Source: CAYZDV01 sp964477275 | GTDB taxonomy: Bacteria > Acidobacteriota > Aminicenantia > Aminicenantales > Aminicenantaceae | Assembly (NCBI GenBank): GCA_964477275.1 | Contig: CAYZDV010000018.1 | Location: 1 to 23,256, forward strand | Direction: 5' to 3' | Length of the DNA stretch: 23,256 bases | Shown: positions 1-6,445 of the stretch, one piece after another | Layout: each line of letters opens with the position of its first letter | Position numbering within the stretch: position 1 is the stretch's first letter | Program-made: the position numbers and the translations under genes | The notes under the pieces: generated by a model | Seen by the model: only the letters and a program-made list of their open reading frames with translations | What the model was told of the DNA's origin: nothing | The model's database searches: none

Positions 1-315
1 ATCGTGACTCTCGGCTACAGCCGGGTCGAGCAGATCGCGGCCTTTTCCGACATCGCTCCCTATGCCGTCGCCAAGACAGGCCTTCTGATCCTCACGCGCT
101 CGGTGGCCGCCTCGGTGGCCTCCTCTGGGATCACGGTCAACATGGTTTCTCCGGGGCTCATGGAGGGAGGGATTCTTCCCGGGAGCCGGGATATTCCGCG
201 GGGAAGGCTCGGCCGGCCCAGGGATGTGGCGCGAGCTGTTCTGTTCCTGGCCTCCGAGGAGGCGGGTTTTATCACCGGGACCAACCTCATCGTCGCCGGC
301 GGCTGGAAACTTTAA
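1..315 (+). CDS. Short-chain dehydrogenase/reductase, C-terminal part (5' end outside window)
   Basis: Reading frame 1 is open from the first base to TAA at 313-315, giving 104 codons of an SDR-family NAD(P)-dependent oxidoreductase. The visible part carries the catalytic YxxxK (Tyr at codon 21, Lys at codon 25, in PYAVAKTG). It then has the typical ITVNMVSPG strand, a GRLGRPRDVARAVLFLAS segment and the C-terminal ITGTNLIVAGGW strand that closes the Rossmann fold. The Rossmann GxxxGxG and the catalytic Ser lie upstream of the window. A GTG at position 4 is an internal codon, not the start. Substrate cannot be inferred; FabG-like and sugar/steroid dehydrogenase-like members share these motifs. 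The stop codon overlaps the first bases of an inverted-repeat element that may terminate its transcript. Confidence 0.9.
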   Translation: MVTLGYSRVEQIAAFSDIAPYAVAKTGLLILTRSVAASVASSGITVNMVSPGLMEGGILPGSRDIPRGRLGRPRDVARAVLFLASEEAGFITGTNLIVAGGWKL

Positions 316-398
316 AAAGGGGACAGGCCCCTTTTTCCAACGCTCCCTTCGGTCGCTCGCAATGACAAGTGGAAAAAAGGGGCCTGTCCCCTTTTTTT
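314..398. repeat. Inverted-repeat element with GGGGACAGGCCCC arms; possible terminator
   Basis: The left arm (314-339, core GGGGACAGGCCCC flanked by A5 and T5) is repeated as its reverse complement in the right arm (370-398), with one extra A. The loop is 30 nt and contains CGGTCGCTCGCAATGAC. Each arm is itself nearly palindromic. The right arm ends in T7, so transcripts from the upstream dehydrogenase could terminate here. A related but distinct element is at 6284-6381 and a half copy at about 22,111. This resembles REP/BIME-type repeats mobilised by IS200-like (RAYT) transposases. The family assignment is inference, and no transposase is in the window. Confidence 0.8.
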
Positions 399-419
399 AA
401 AATTTTTTTCGATTTCCTC

Positions 420-448
420 TTGACAAAAGCCGGGCAGGGGACTATTAA
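420..448 (+). promoter_or_regulatory. Sigma70-type promoter of lexA cassette
   Basis: Perfect -35 TTGACA (420-425), a spacer of exactly 17 nt, and -10 TATTAA (443-448, 4 of 6 consensus). The expected transcription start falls at about 454-455, that is at the first in-frame ATG of lexA. The transcript is therefore leaderless or has only about 11 nt of leader if the ATG at 466 is used. Confidence 0.6.
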
Positions 449-453
449 TATAA

Positions 454-477
454 ATGGTGAACAAAATGGTGAACAAA
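454..477 (+). promoter_or_regulatory. Perfect 12-bp tandem repeat at lexA start; candidate LexA operator
   Basis: ATGGTGAACAAA occurs twice head to tail (454-465 and 466-477), exactly over the predicted transcription start. The second copy also begins a GGTG-N6-CACC imperfect palindrome (468-481). LexA normally represses its own gene, so a LexA-binding role is the natural guess. The spacing does not match the known GAAC-N4-GTTC or CTG-N10-CAG boxes. As an alternative, GGTGA at 456-460 can act as a ribosome-binding site for the ATG at 466. Confidence 0.4.
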
Positions 478-1083
478 CACCGTAAGGGGCTCACGGCGAG
501 GCAGAAGAGCGTCCTGGAGACCATAGGGCAGTTCATCCTCGAGAACGGCTATTCGCCCACGGTCAGGCAGCTGGGTGAGGCGCTGGGCATCGCCAGCCCC
601 TCGGCCGTGTTCAAGCACATCCTGAGCCTGGAGAAGAAAGGCTATCTCGAGAGGAAAGGGGGAGAGCTGAGGCTTTCAGGCTTTCCCGCTCCCCTGGAGA
701 GTCAGACCCGGGTCCCCCTGGTGGGACTTGTGCCTGCCGGCCAGCCCAAGGAGGTCTTCGATCTCTCGGGAGAGGCGATGGAGGTCCCGGAGTGGATGGT
801 GGGCCGGAGAAAGGGAAACATCTTCTGCGTCCGCGTCGACGGAAAGAGCATGGTGGATGCCTACATCGACGACGGCGACTGGGTGCTCGTGGAGAGAACA
901 AACTCGGCCAACTCCGGAGAGATGGTGGTCGCTCTCCTCGATGACGGGTCTGTGACCCTGAAGAGGCTGAGGATCAAGGACGGCGAGGTCTTTCTTGCGC
1001 CCGAAAACCCGGAGTTTGAAGCGATCCAGGTCAGGGAGCTGAGGGTTCTGGGAAGAGTGGTCGGTGTTCTGAGGAAGTACTGA
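454..1083 (+). CDS. lexA: LexA SOS repressor
   Basis: The protein is 209 residues, the usual LexA length. Residues 11-70 form the winged helix-turn-helix (LTARQKSVLETI, then SPTVRQLGEALG). Residues 87-209 are the S24 self-cleaving peptidase domain with the cleavage dipeptide Ala95-Gly96 (VPLVGLVPAG), nucleophile Ser132 (VDGKSM) and general base Lys170. All catalytic parts are intact, so RecA-stimulated self-cleavage should work. Two starts are possible: ATG 454, which sits on the predicted +1 and has no Shine-Dalgarno, or ATG 466 with GGTGA five bases upstream. It leads a lexA-dinB-dnaE2 operon. LexA is known to control such mutagenesis cassettes, so it probably represses its own operon. Because many genomes with such cassettes carry a second LexA, this could be a cassette-specific one. 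Confidence 0.95.
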   Translation: MVNKMVNKHRKGLTARQKSVLETIGQFILENGYSPTVRQLGEALGIASPSAVFKHILSLEKKGYLERKGGELRLSGFPAPLESQTRVPLVGLVPAGQPKEVFDLSGEAMEVPEWMVGRRKGNIFCVRVDGKSMVDAYIDDGDWVLVERTNSANSGEMVVALLDDGSVTLKRLRIKDGEVFLAPENPEFEAIQVRELRVLGRVVGVLRKY

Positions 1084-1127
1084 GGTTCGCTCTCCATTCA
1101 GGTCGACGGGAAAAGAGGTGAGAAACA

Positions 1128-2351
1128 ATGAGAAGGAGATGTATCGTCCATGTCGACATCGACGCCTTTTTTTCAGCCGTGGAAGTGCTCCTCAACCCCT
1201 CCCTTAAGGGAAAGCCGGTCATCGTCGGCGGCCTTCCCCACGAGAGGGGAGTCGCGTCCACCGCCTCCTACGAGGCCCGCCGCTGCGGCGTCCATTCCGG
1301 CATGCCCCTGCGCAAGGCCTACCAGCTCTGTCCGCACGGCATCTTCATCAGGGGCAACTACCAGATTTACAGCGCCTTCTCCGATAAGTTTTTCCGCCTC
1401 CTCTCCCGCTACACGCCCGATGTGGAGAAGGCGTCCCTGGATGAGGCTTACCTGGACCTCACCCGCTGCCGGCCGCTTTATCCCTCTTTTTCCCGGACGG
1501 TCCGGGAGGTTAAAGACACCGTGGAGAAGGAGCTTGGTCTCGCCGTTTCGCTGGGAGTGGGGCCCAACAAGATTCTGGCCAGGCTGGCCACCAGCCGGGC
1601 CAAGCCCGGCGGGCTGGTGGAGGTCGAGCCCGGCAGGGAGGAGGAATTCCTCAGGGACCTGGGGATCGAGTCCCTGCCCGGCATAGGGCCCAGGGCCCAG
1701 GTCATCCTCCGCATGCTCAACATCCACAGGATCGGCGACCTGTGGGGACTGCAGCGGGCCAGCCTGCGCTCGCTCTTCGGGCTGAATGGGGAGGAGATCT
1801 ACCTCCAGTCGCGGGGGATCGACGCCCGTCCGCTGGCGAGCGCCTCCATCCCCGGGTCCATCTCCAGGGAGACGACCTTTCTGGAGGACATCTGGGACCG
1901 GCGGCTCCTCCTGGCTCACCTGGCCTATCTCTGCGACCGGCTGACCCTTCCCCTGAGGCAGGGCCGCCTTTTTGCCCACATCATCGAGGTCAAGGTCAGG
2001 TATTCGGACTTCAGGACCGAAGCCCGCAGGCGCCTGCTCCTCAGTCCTGTCCAGGAGATGGGGAAGATTTACAGGATTGCCCAGGAGCTTTTCCTCCAGT
2101 TTTTCTCCTCCTCCCGCCTTGCCCTGCGGCTGGTGGGAGTGAAAGCCTCTGACCTGGTCCGGGCCAGGCCCCTCTCTCTTTTCGAGCCCTACTCCGAACG
2201 GCCGGAGAAACTGGGTCTGGCCGTGGACGAGGTGAGGGAAAAATACGGGTTCGGCTCGCTCCTCACCGGCCGGGAGAAGATGCTGGAAAGCCTCTACGTC
2301 TTTGACCGCGACCGGGGCTTTGTCCTCAAGACCGCCTCCCTGACGAAGTAG
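1128..2351 (+). CDS. dinB: Y-family translesion DNA polymerase (DinB/ImuB-like)
   Basis: The protein has 407 residues. The palm and fingers start with HVDIDAFFSAVE (metal ligand Asp10, steric-gate Phe14). The catalytic pair is Asp105-Glu106 in KASLDEAYLD, and SLGVGPNKILARLAT follows at 141-155. A helix-hairpin-helix (LPGIGP, about 183-205) and the little-finger domain (about 250-340) complete it. Unlike classical ImuB, the catalytic acidic residues are present, so it should polymerise. The C-terminal tail carries PLSLF at 348-352 in the place where clamp-binding QLxLF motifs occur. GAGGTGA at 1115-1121 is a good ribosome-binding site. It lies 44 nt after lexA and 6 nt before dnaE2, with no promoter of its own visible, so the three genes look co-transcribed. 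It may be named dinB, dinP or imuB depending on phylogeny. Confidence 0.93.
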   Translation: MRRRCIVHVDIDAFFSAVEVLLNPSLKGKPVIVGGLPHERGVASTASYEARRCGVHSGMPLRKAYQLCPHGIFIRGNYQIYSAFSDKFFRLLSRYTPDVEKASLDEAYLDLTRCRPLYPSFSRTVREVKDTVEKELGLAVSLGVGPNKILARLATSRAKPGGLVEVEPGREEEFLRDLGIESLPGIGPRAQVILRMLNIHRIGDLWGLQRASLRSLFGLNGEEIYLQSRGIDARPLASASIPGSISRETTFLEDIWDRRLLLAHLAYLCDRLTLPLRQGRLFAHIIEVKVRYSDFRTEARRRLLLSPVQEMGKIYRIAQELFLQFFSSSRLALRLVGVKASDLVRARPLSLFEPYSERPEKLGLAVDEVREKYGFGSLLTGREKMLESLYVFDRDRGFVLKTASLTK

Positions 2352-2357
2352 GCCAGG

Positions 2358-5162
2358 ATGTTCATCCCTCTCCGAGTTCACTCTGTCTACAGCAAGGGGA
2401 AGGGAGCGCTGACGCTCAGGGAGCTTGCCGCCTGGGTCGCCGCCAGAAAACTTCCCTGCGCAGCCCTGACCGATATCCAGAACCTCTACGGCTGGGGCGA
2501 GTGGAAAAGGGCAGCCGCGGCGGCCGGCTTCAGCCCGATTTTCGGCTGTGAGCTGGAGATCCAGGGGAAAACCTTCCTCTTCCTGGTCAGGACCGCAGAG
2601 GGATACGGGAACCTGATGGAGACCTTCAACCGCAGGGAGATGGAAAAGACAGAGGGGCTGGTCGTCGTCTTCATCCCCCGGCCGGAAGACAGGGAGCTTC
2701 CTCCGGAGGTCCTGGCCTCCGGCGCCGCCGGGGATTTCTACCTGGGCGTTGATTTCTTTAACTTCAAAACAGCTCTCAGCCTATCGAAGAGCCGTGGCTG
2801 GCCCCTCGTCTGGGCCAATTCCCTGAAGTATGCGGGAAACCCGGAGAGGCTGATCCTCCTGCGTTCCATCCAGAAAAAGGTGCCCTTCCCTCCGGAACGG
2901 GAGAGGCTCAGGGACCGGATGGAAGTTTTCGGCCCCGACCAGGAAGCCCTGGCCCTCAGAAGGTTTGGCCCTGAGGCCGGAGAGTTTTTCCGCCGGACCT
3001 TAGAGGTGGCCGGGAAGTGCCGCTTCCCCTTTGCCGGCATCGTGCCCGCTCTCCCGGAAGACCTTTTCCCCGTCACGCTGAGGAAGGTGGTGATGGACAG
3101 GCTGGTGAGTTTCAAGACCCTCAGCTGGCGGGCGCGGCAGCGGGCCAGACAGGAGCTGGCCGCAGTCGAGGAGTCCGGCTTTGCTCCCTACTTCCTCATT
3201 GTCCACGACGTGGTCGAGTTCGCCCGCCGCAGCGGCATCCTCCACAACCTCAAGGGCTCGGGCGCTTCCTCCTACCTGGCCTACCTGCTGGGTGTTTCCC
3301 ACATCGACCCTCTCGAGTACGACCTCTACTTCGAGAGGTTTCTGAACCGGGGCCGCGACGACCCGCCGGACATCGACCTCGATTTTGACTCCCGCAAAAG
3401 GGACCTGGTCCTCAGATATGTGCTGGAGAAATACGGCAAGGGGAAGACAGGGGCGGCCTTTGTCTGCAGCCTGAAGAACTTCCGCGCCCGTTCCGCCCTC
3501 TACGAGACCGCCCGCGCCTTCGGCCTGCCGCCCGGGGAGGCGCGGGCGCTGACAAAGAGGATTCCCTTGTTCGCCGAGCCGGATTTCCTCAGGAAAGACA
3601 GACCCTTAGCCGGATACGCGGAGGTCTGGAAGGCAGCCTCTGATCTGGGGTCTGTCTTCTGCGAGGTCTCCCTCCACGTGGGAGGGGTGCTGCTGACCCC
3701 TTCGCCGGCCAGCCGCTACCTTCCCCTCGCGGAGTCAGCCAAGGGCTATCTCATGTCCCAGTACGACCGGGACGCCGTGGAAGACCTGAAGCTCATCAAG
3801 CTCGACCTGCTGTCGGTGCGGGGGCTGGCCGCCATTTCCGAGACAAAAAGGATGCTCCACATCCGGGCCATCCCTCCTCAGGATAAGAAAACCTACAGCC
3901 TCCTCAGGGAAGGCCGGACCATCGGCTGCTTCCAGGTGGAGAGCCCGGCGATGATGAACCTCCTCCGCCGCATGAAGCCGGAGACGATCTTCGAGCTGAC
4001 CCAGGCTCTGGCCCTCATCCGGCCCGGGCCGACCGAAAGCGGGATGAAAGAGGCTCTCCTCCGCAGCCGGGAGGGACGGCCCGCGGCCCGCGACGGCCTC
4101 ATGGAGCGGGTCCTTCCCGAGACAGGAGGCATTCTCCTCTACGAGGAACAGGTGATGCAGATTGCCGAGCGGGTGGCGGGAATGCCCCCGGGAGAGGGAG
4201 AGATCCTCCGCCGGTCCCTGAAAGCGAGGGCAGTGGACCCGCGGCTGAGAGCCCGTTTCTTCAGGGAAGCAGGGGAGAGAGGCTACACGCCGGCCGAGGT
4301 CGGGAAGCTGTGGAAAGTCATGGAGGAGTTTTCCTCCTACTCTTTCAACAAGTCCCACAGCGCCTCCTATGCGGGCATGGCCTACCAGGCCGTCTATTTG
4401 AAGGCCCACCACACGGTCCCTTACCTTACCTCTGTCCTCAACGCCGGCGGAGGCTACTACGACCTGACGGAGTACATCGAGGAGGCCAGGAGGCAGGGGA
4501 TCCGCATCCTCGGCCCGGACGCCAACGGCAGCTCCTGCCAGTTCACGGTGGAAGGAAAGTCCATCCGGGTCGGCCTGACCGCCATCAAGGGAATGGCCCT
4601 GAAGACTGCGGAGAAAATCATCGAGGAGAGAAAAAACGGCGCCTACCTCTCCGTGGAGGACTTCCTCGGCCGGGTGCCCCTGAGCAAGGCCGGGCTCCTC
4701 GCCCTCATCAAGGCCGGTGTTTTCGATTCCCTCGAGCCCCGGCGGACGCGGCAGGTCCTCCGCTATTTCAGGGGACTGGAGGATGTGGAGAAGGTCTCAG
4801 ACCTCGACCCGAAGGAGAAAAGGCGGATGCTCATCGACTCGCTCGGGTTTGACCCGGAGGGAGACCCCCTTTCCCTCTTCGAGGGCCGGCGGCCGGCCCT
4901 CCGCATCCGGGATTTGAGCGACTGCGTCGGCCAGGAGGTGGAGCTTGTGGTCAGGGTGGCGGATGCCCGCCAGAAAGCGGTGGCCAGGGGCCGGAAGTAT
5001 TTCTTTCTCTTCGAGGATGAAACCGGGCTTCTGGAGGGGGTGGGGGAGAGGAGGTGCCTGACCTTCGGCCATCCGCCGGCCTGCTACCTGAGGGCGGAGG
5101 TGCGGCGCGACGGCAGCGGCCGGCCCAGGGCCTTCAACTGCTCCTTCCTCAGGCTCTATTGA
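2358..5162 (+). CDS. dnaE2: Error-prone DNA polymerase III alpha subunit (DnaE2/ImuC type)
   Basis: The protein has 934 residues, shorter than a replicative DnaE (about 1,160). The N-terminal PHP domain (1-105) has LRVHS and TDIQN where active PHP sites have HxH and TDH, as in E. coli DnaE, so no PHP nuclease is expected. The polymerase core has the catalytic aspartates Asp340 and Asp342 (PDIDLDFD) and Asp483 (IKLDLL). GCFQVES, ALIRPGP, LLYEEQVM and FNKSHSASYA blocks follow. Helix-hairpin-helix repeats (about 738-790), PLSLF (837-841, the location of the clamp-binding motif in DnaE) and an OB fold (about 860-934) end the protein. The tau-binding C-terminal domain is missing. It is translated 6 nt after the Y-family polymerase. 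Known DnaE2 proteins work with ImuB in damage-induced mutagenesis, and the same role is inferred here. Confidence 0.92.
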   Translation: MFIPLRVHSVYSKGKGALTLRELAAWVAARKLPCAALTDIQNLYGWGEWKRAAAAAGFSPIFGCELEIQGKTFLFLVRTAEGYGNLMETFNRREMEKTEGLVVVFIPRPEDRELPPEVLASGAAGDFYLGVDFFNFKTALSLSKSRGWPLVWANSLKYAGNPERLILLRSIQKKVPFPPERERLRDRMEVFGPDQEALALRRFGPEAGEFFRRTLEVAGKCRFPFAGIVPALPEDLFPVTLRKVVMDRLVSFKTLSWRARQRARQELAAVEESGFAPYFLIVHDVVEFARRSGILHNLKGSGASSYLAYLLGVSHIDPLEYDLYFERFLNRGRDDPPDIDLDFDSRKRDLVLRYVLEKYGKGKTGAAFVCSLKNFRARSALYETARAFGLPPGEARALTKRIPLFAEPDFLRKDRPLAGYAEVWKAASDLGSVFCEVSLHVGGVLLTPSPASRYLPLAESAKGYLMSQYDRDAVEDLKLIKLDLLSVRGLAAISETKRMLHIRAIPPQDKKTYSLLREGRTIGCFQVESPAMMNLLRRMKPETIFELTQALALIRPGPTESGMKEALLRSREGRPAARDGLMERVLPETGGILLYEEQVMQIAERVAGMPPGEGEILRRSLKARAVDPRLRARFFREAGERGYTPAEVGKLWKVMEEFSSYSFNKSHSASYAGMAYQAVYLKAHHTVPYLTSVLNAGGGYYDLTEYIEEARRQGIRILGPDANGSSCQFTVEGKSIRVGLTAIKGMALKTAEKIIEERKNGAYLSVEDFLGRVPLSKAGLLALIKAGVFDSLEPRRTRQVLRYFRGLEDVEKVSDLDPKEKRRMLIDSLGFDPEGDPLSLFEGRRPALRIRDLSDCVGQEVELVVRVADARQKAVARGRKYFFLFEDETGLLEGVGERRCLTFGHPPACYLRAEVRRDGSGRPRAFNCSFLRLY

Positions 5163-5241
5163 AGCTCCATTTTTTATTTTGATTGAAAACGGCGTGAAGA
5201 GCGGTCTTCTGCCCGGCAGTCCGAAACCATCTTGAAGTATT

Positions 5242-6183
5242 TCAGGGGTGCCTTGACCGCGCTCTCTTTTCCAGCGTCCTGATAACTTTCGTCAGGGATT
5301 CCAGATACGGGGTGGGCGTTCGCTTTTTCTTCCCGTAGTCAATGATGGGCTGGAAGATGTACTCGATGGGATTTCCCGCCTCGAGGTCGATGGATGTGGA
5401 GGGCTTGTGGTTGCCGGCGTTGGAGAGATAGGCCAGGCAGTTTTCAAAAAAGTTGTCCTCGTATGTGTAGCCGACTTTCCTGGCCACCCGGATGCATTCC
5501 AGGAGAATCTGCTCGCAGAGAAAGCGGGTGTCTTCCCCGGCCATGGCCTCCCTCATGGTCAGGCCGGTGGTGGCGCAGACCGGCATCAGGGCAGCATTGA
5601 GGATCGTTTTTTTCCACTCGTACTTCTTGATGTCCGGCGTGAACTCCGTCCTCAACCCGGCCTCGCTGATGAAACCAGCGATTTTCCTGGCCAGAGGCCT
5701 GTTCCTGGCGGTGATCGCTCCGATGTAGTTGGGCGGGTTGAAAAAGGACATCTTGACCAGGCCCGGCTTTTCGATCATCCCGGCGTAGTTGATGACAAAG
5801 CGCAGGACATCGTCCTTGCTGAATTTTTCGGCGGCATGGTCCTCGTTGTCGATTCCGTTCTGGAGGAGGACGATTTTCTGGCCGGGTTTGAAGATGAGCT
5901 TGAGCTCTTCGAGGAGGGTATCGAGGTAGTTGAATTTGACCGCGATAAAGATCAGGTCAACGGGAAAGCGGCTCAGGCTGGCCGTGAAATAGCCCGTTCC
6001 CTTCATCCTCGCATTGAAGTTCTCGCCCACGCCAGTGATGGTGATTCCTTTTTGCTCGACGGCGGAGATCAATTCTTTTTTGATGTCGATGAGGAAGACG
6101 TTTTCGCGGTTCCGGGCAAGATAGGCGGCCATGATGCTGCCCACCGGGCCGGCGCCGATGATGGCGATGTTGTGGCTGGACAT
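5242..6183 (-). CDS. panE: Ketopantoate reductase family (PanE/ApbA) oxidoreductase
   Basis: The protein has 313 residues. The start is ATG at 6183 because AAGGA lies 7-8 nt upstream and the Rossmann motif GAGPVG then falls at 10-15, as in PanE; a longer open frame reaches 6246 but would run into the promoter. VKFN (83-86), QNG (108-110), WKKTILN (190-196; Lys192 and Asn196 correspond to E. coli Lys176 and Asn180) and KPSTSIDLEAGNPIEY (260-275; Glu274 matches the catalytic Glu) are visible. PanE reduces 2-dehydropantoate to pantoate with NADPH in coenzyme A synthesis. The active-site residues support a 2-oxo-acid reductase, but no other pantothenate gene is nearby, and the family also includes enzymes acting on other branched substrates. 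It is transcribed convergently with dnaE2 and divergently from iorA. Confidence 0.85.
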   Translation of the reverse strand: MSSHNIAIIGAGPVGSIMAAYLARNRENVFLIDIKKELISAVEQKGITITGVGENFNARMKGTGYFTASLSRFPVDLIFIAVKFNYLDTLLEELKLIFKPGQKIVLLQNGIDNEDHAAEKFSKDDVLRFVINYAGMIEKPGLVKMSFFNPPNYIGAITARNRPLARKIAGFISEAGLRTEFTPDIKKYEWKKTILNAALMPVCATTGLTMREAMAGEDTRFLCEQILLECIRVARKVGYTYEDNFFENCLAYLSNAGNHKPSTSIDLEAGNPIEYIFQPIIDYGKKKRTPTPYLESLTKVIRTLEKRARSRHP

Positions 6184-6225
6184 GGGGACTTCCTTTTTGC
6201 TCTTATTCTGCCATTTGGCGGGGTC

Positions 6226-6254
6226 ATTATAGATAAATCCATCCATTTTTTCAA
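6226..6254 (-). promoter_or_regulatory. Promoter of panE-like gene
   Basis: On the minus strand, -35 TTGAAA (6254-6249) and a perfect -10 TATAAT (6231-6226) are separated by exactly 17 nt. The predicted start is about 6219, leaving a leader of about 36 nt that contains the AAGGA ribosome-binding site. This also argues for the shorter coding start at 6183. Confidence 0.65.
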
Positions 6255-6283
6255 TTCAGAAATCGCTCAGAAATGGGGACAAC

Positions 6284-6381
6284 AAAAATGGGGACAGTCC
6301 CCAATTTTCTTGACAGGTCAGAGGAGAGTTTGTATCTTTAAATTTCAATCGTGGAGAAAATTGGGGACTGTCCCCATTTTT
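6284..6381. repeat. Inverted-repeat element with perfect 27-bp arms (GGGGACAGTCCCC core)
   Basis: Left arm 6284-6310 and right arm 6355-6381 are exact reverse complements over 27 bp, each with the near-palindrome GGGGACAGTCCCC. The loop is 44 nt. A further partial copy, AAATGGGGACAA, precedes it at 6271-6282. It belongs to the same general type as the element at 314-398, but the core differs (AGT versus AGG) and the loop sequence is unrelated. It lies in the divergent intergenic region between panE and iorA. Confidence 0.85.
6310..6338 (+). promoter_or_regulatory. Candidate iorAB promoter inside the repeat loop
   Basis: A perfect -35 TTGACA (6310-6315), beginning on the last base of the repeat's left arm, 17 nt of spacer, and -10 TATCTT (6333-6338, 4 of 6). 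The predicted start is about 6345, giving a leader of about 100 nt that would include the complete right arm. That arm's GGGGACTGTCCCC can fold into a hairpin upstream of the iorA ribosome-binding site. Confidence 0.5.
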
Positions 6382-6445
6382 GCCTCTTTTTGCACGCCTG
6401 AGCAACGCCTGATACTCAGCTTGGATATCCGCTAAGGAATAATCG

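Noticed and set aside
314..398. Repeat units as a CRISPR array
   Set aside because: Only two inverted arms with one loop, not several direct repeats with spacers; no cas genes.
1173..2381. 402-codon minus-strand open frame opposite the Y-family polymerase
   Set aside because: The plus strand encodes all polymerase motifs; the antisense product is low-complexity and rich in Pro, Gly and Gln.
2358..2690. Degenerate PHP active site in DnaE2 as a novel feature
   Set aside because: E. coli DnaE shows the same LRVHS and TD-x-x-N substitutions, so this is a known state of the family.
5196..5209. Hairpin GAAGA-GCGG-TCTTC after dnaE2 as terminator
   Set aside because: Only five base pairs and no T-tract; not convincing.
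6184..6246. Extended N-terminus of the panE-like protein (21 extra codons)
   Set aside because: It would place a start upstream of the predicted transcription start and before the ribosome-binding site; the Rossmann motif fits the start at 6183.
5407..6435. 342-codon plus-strand open frame opposite the panE-like gene
   Set aside because: It is antisense to a gene with full ketopantoate-reductase motifs and runs through the inverted-repeat element.
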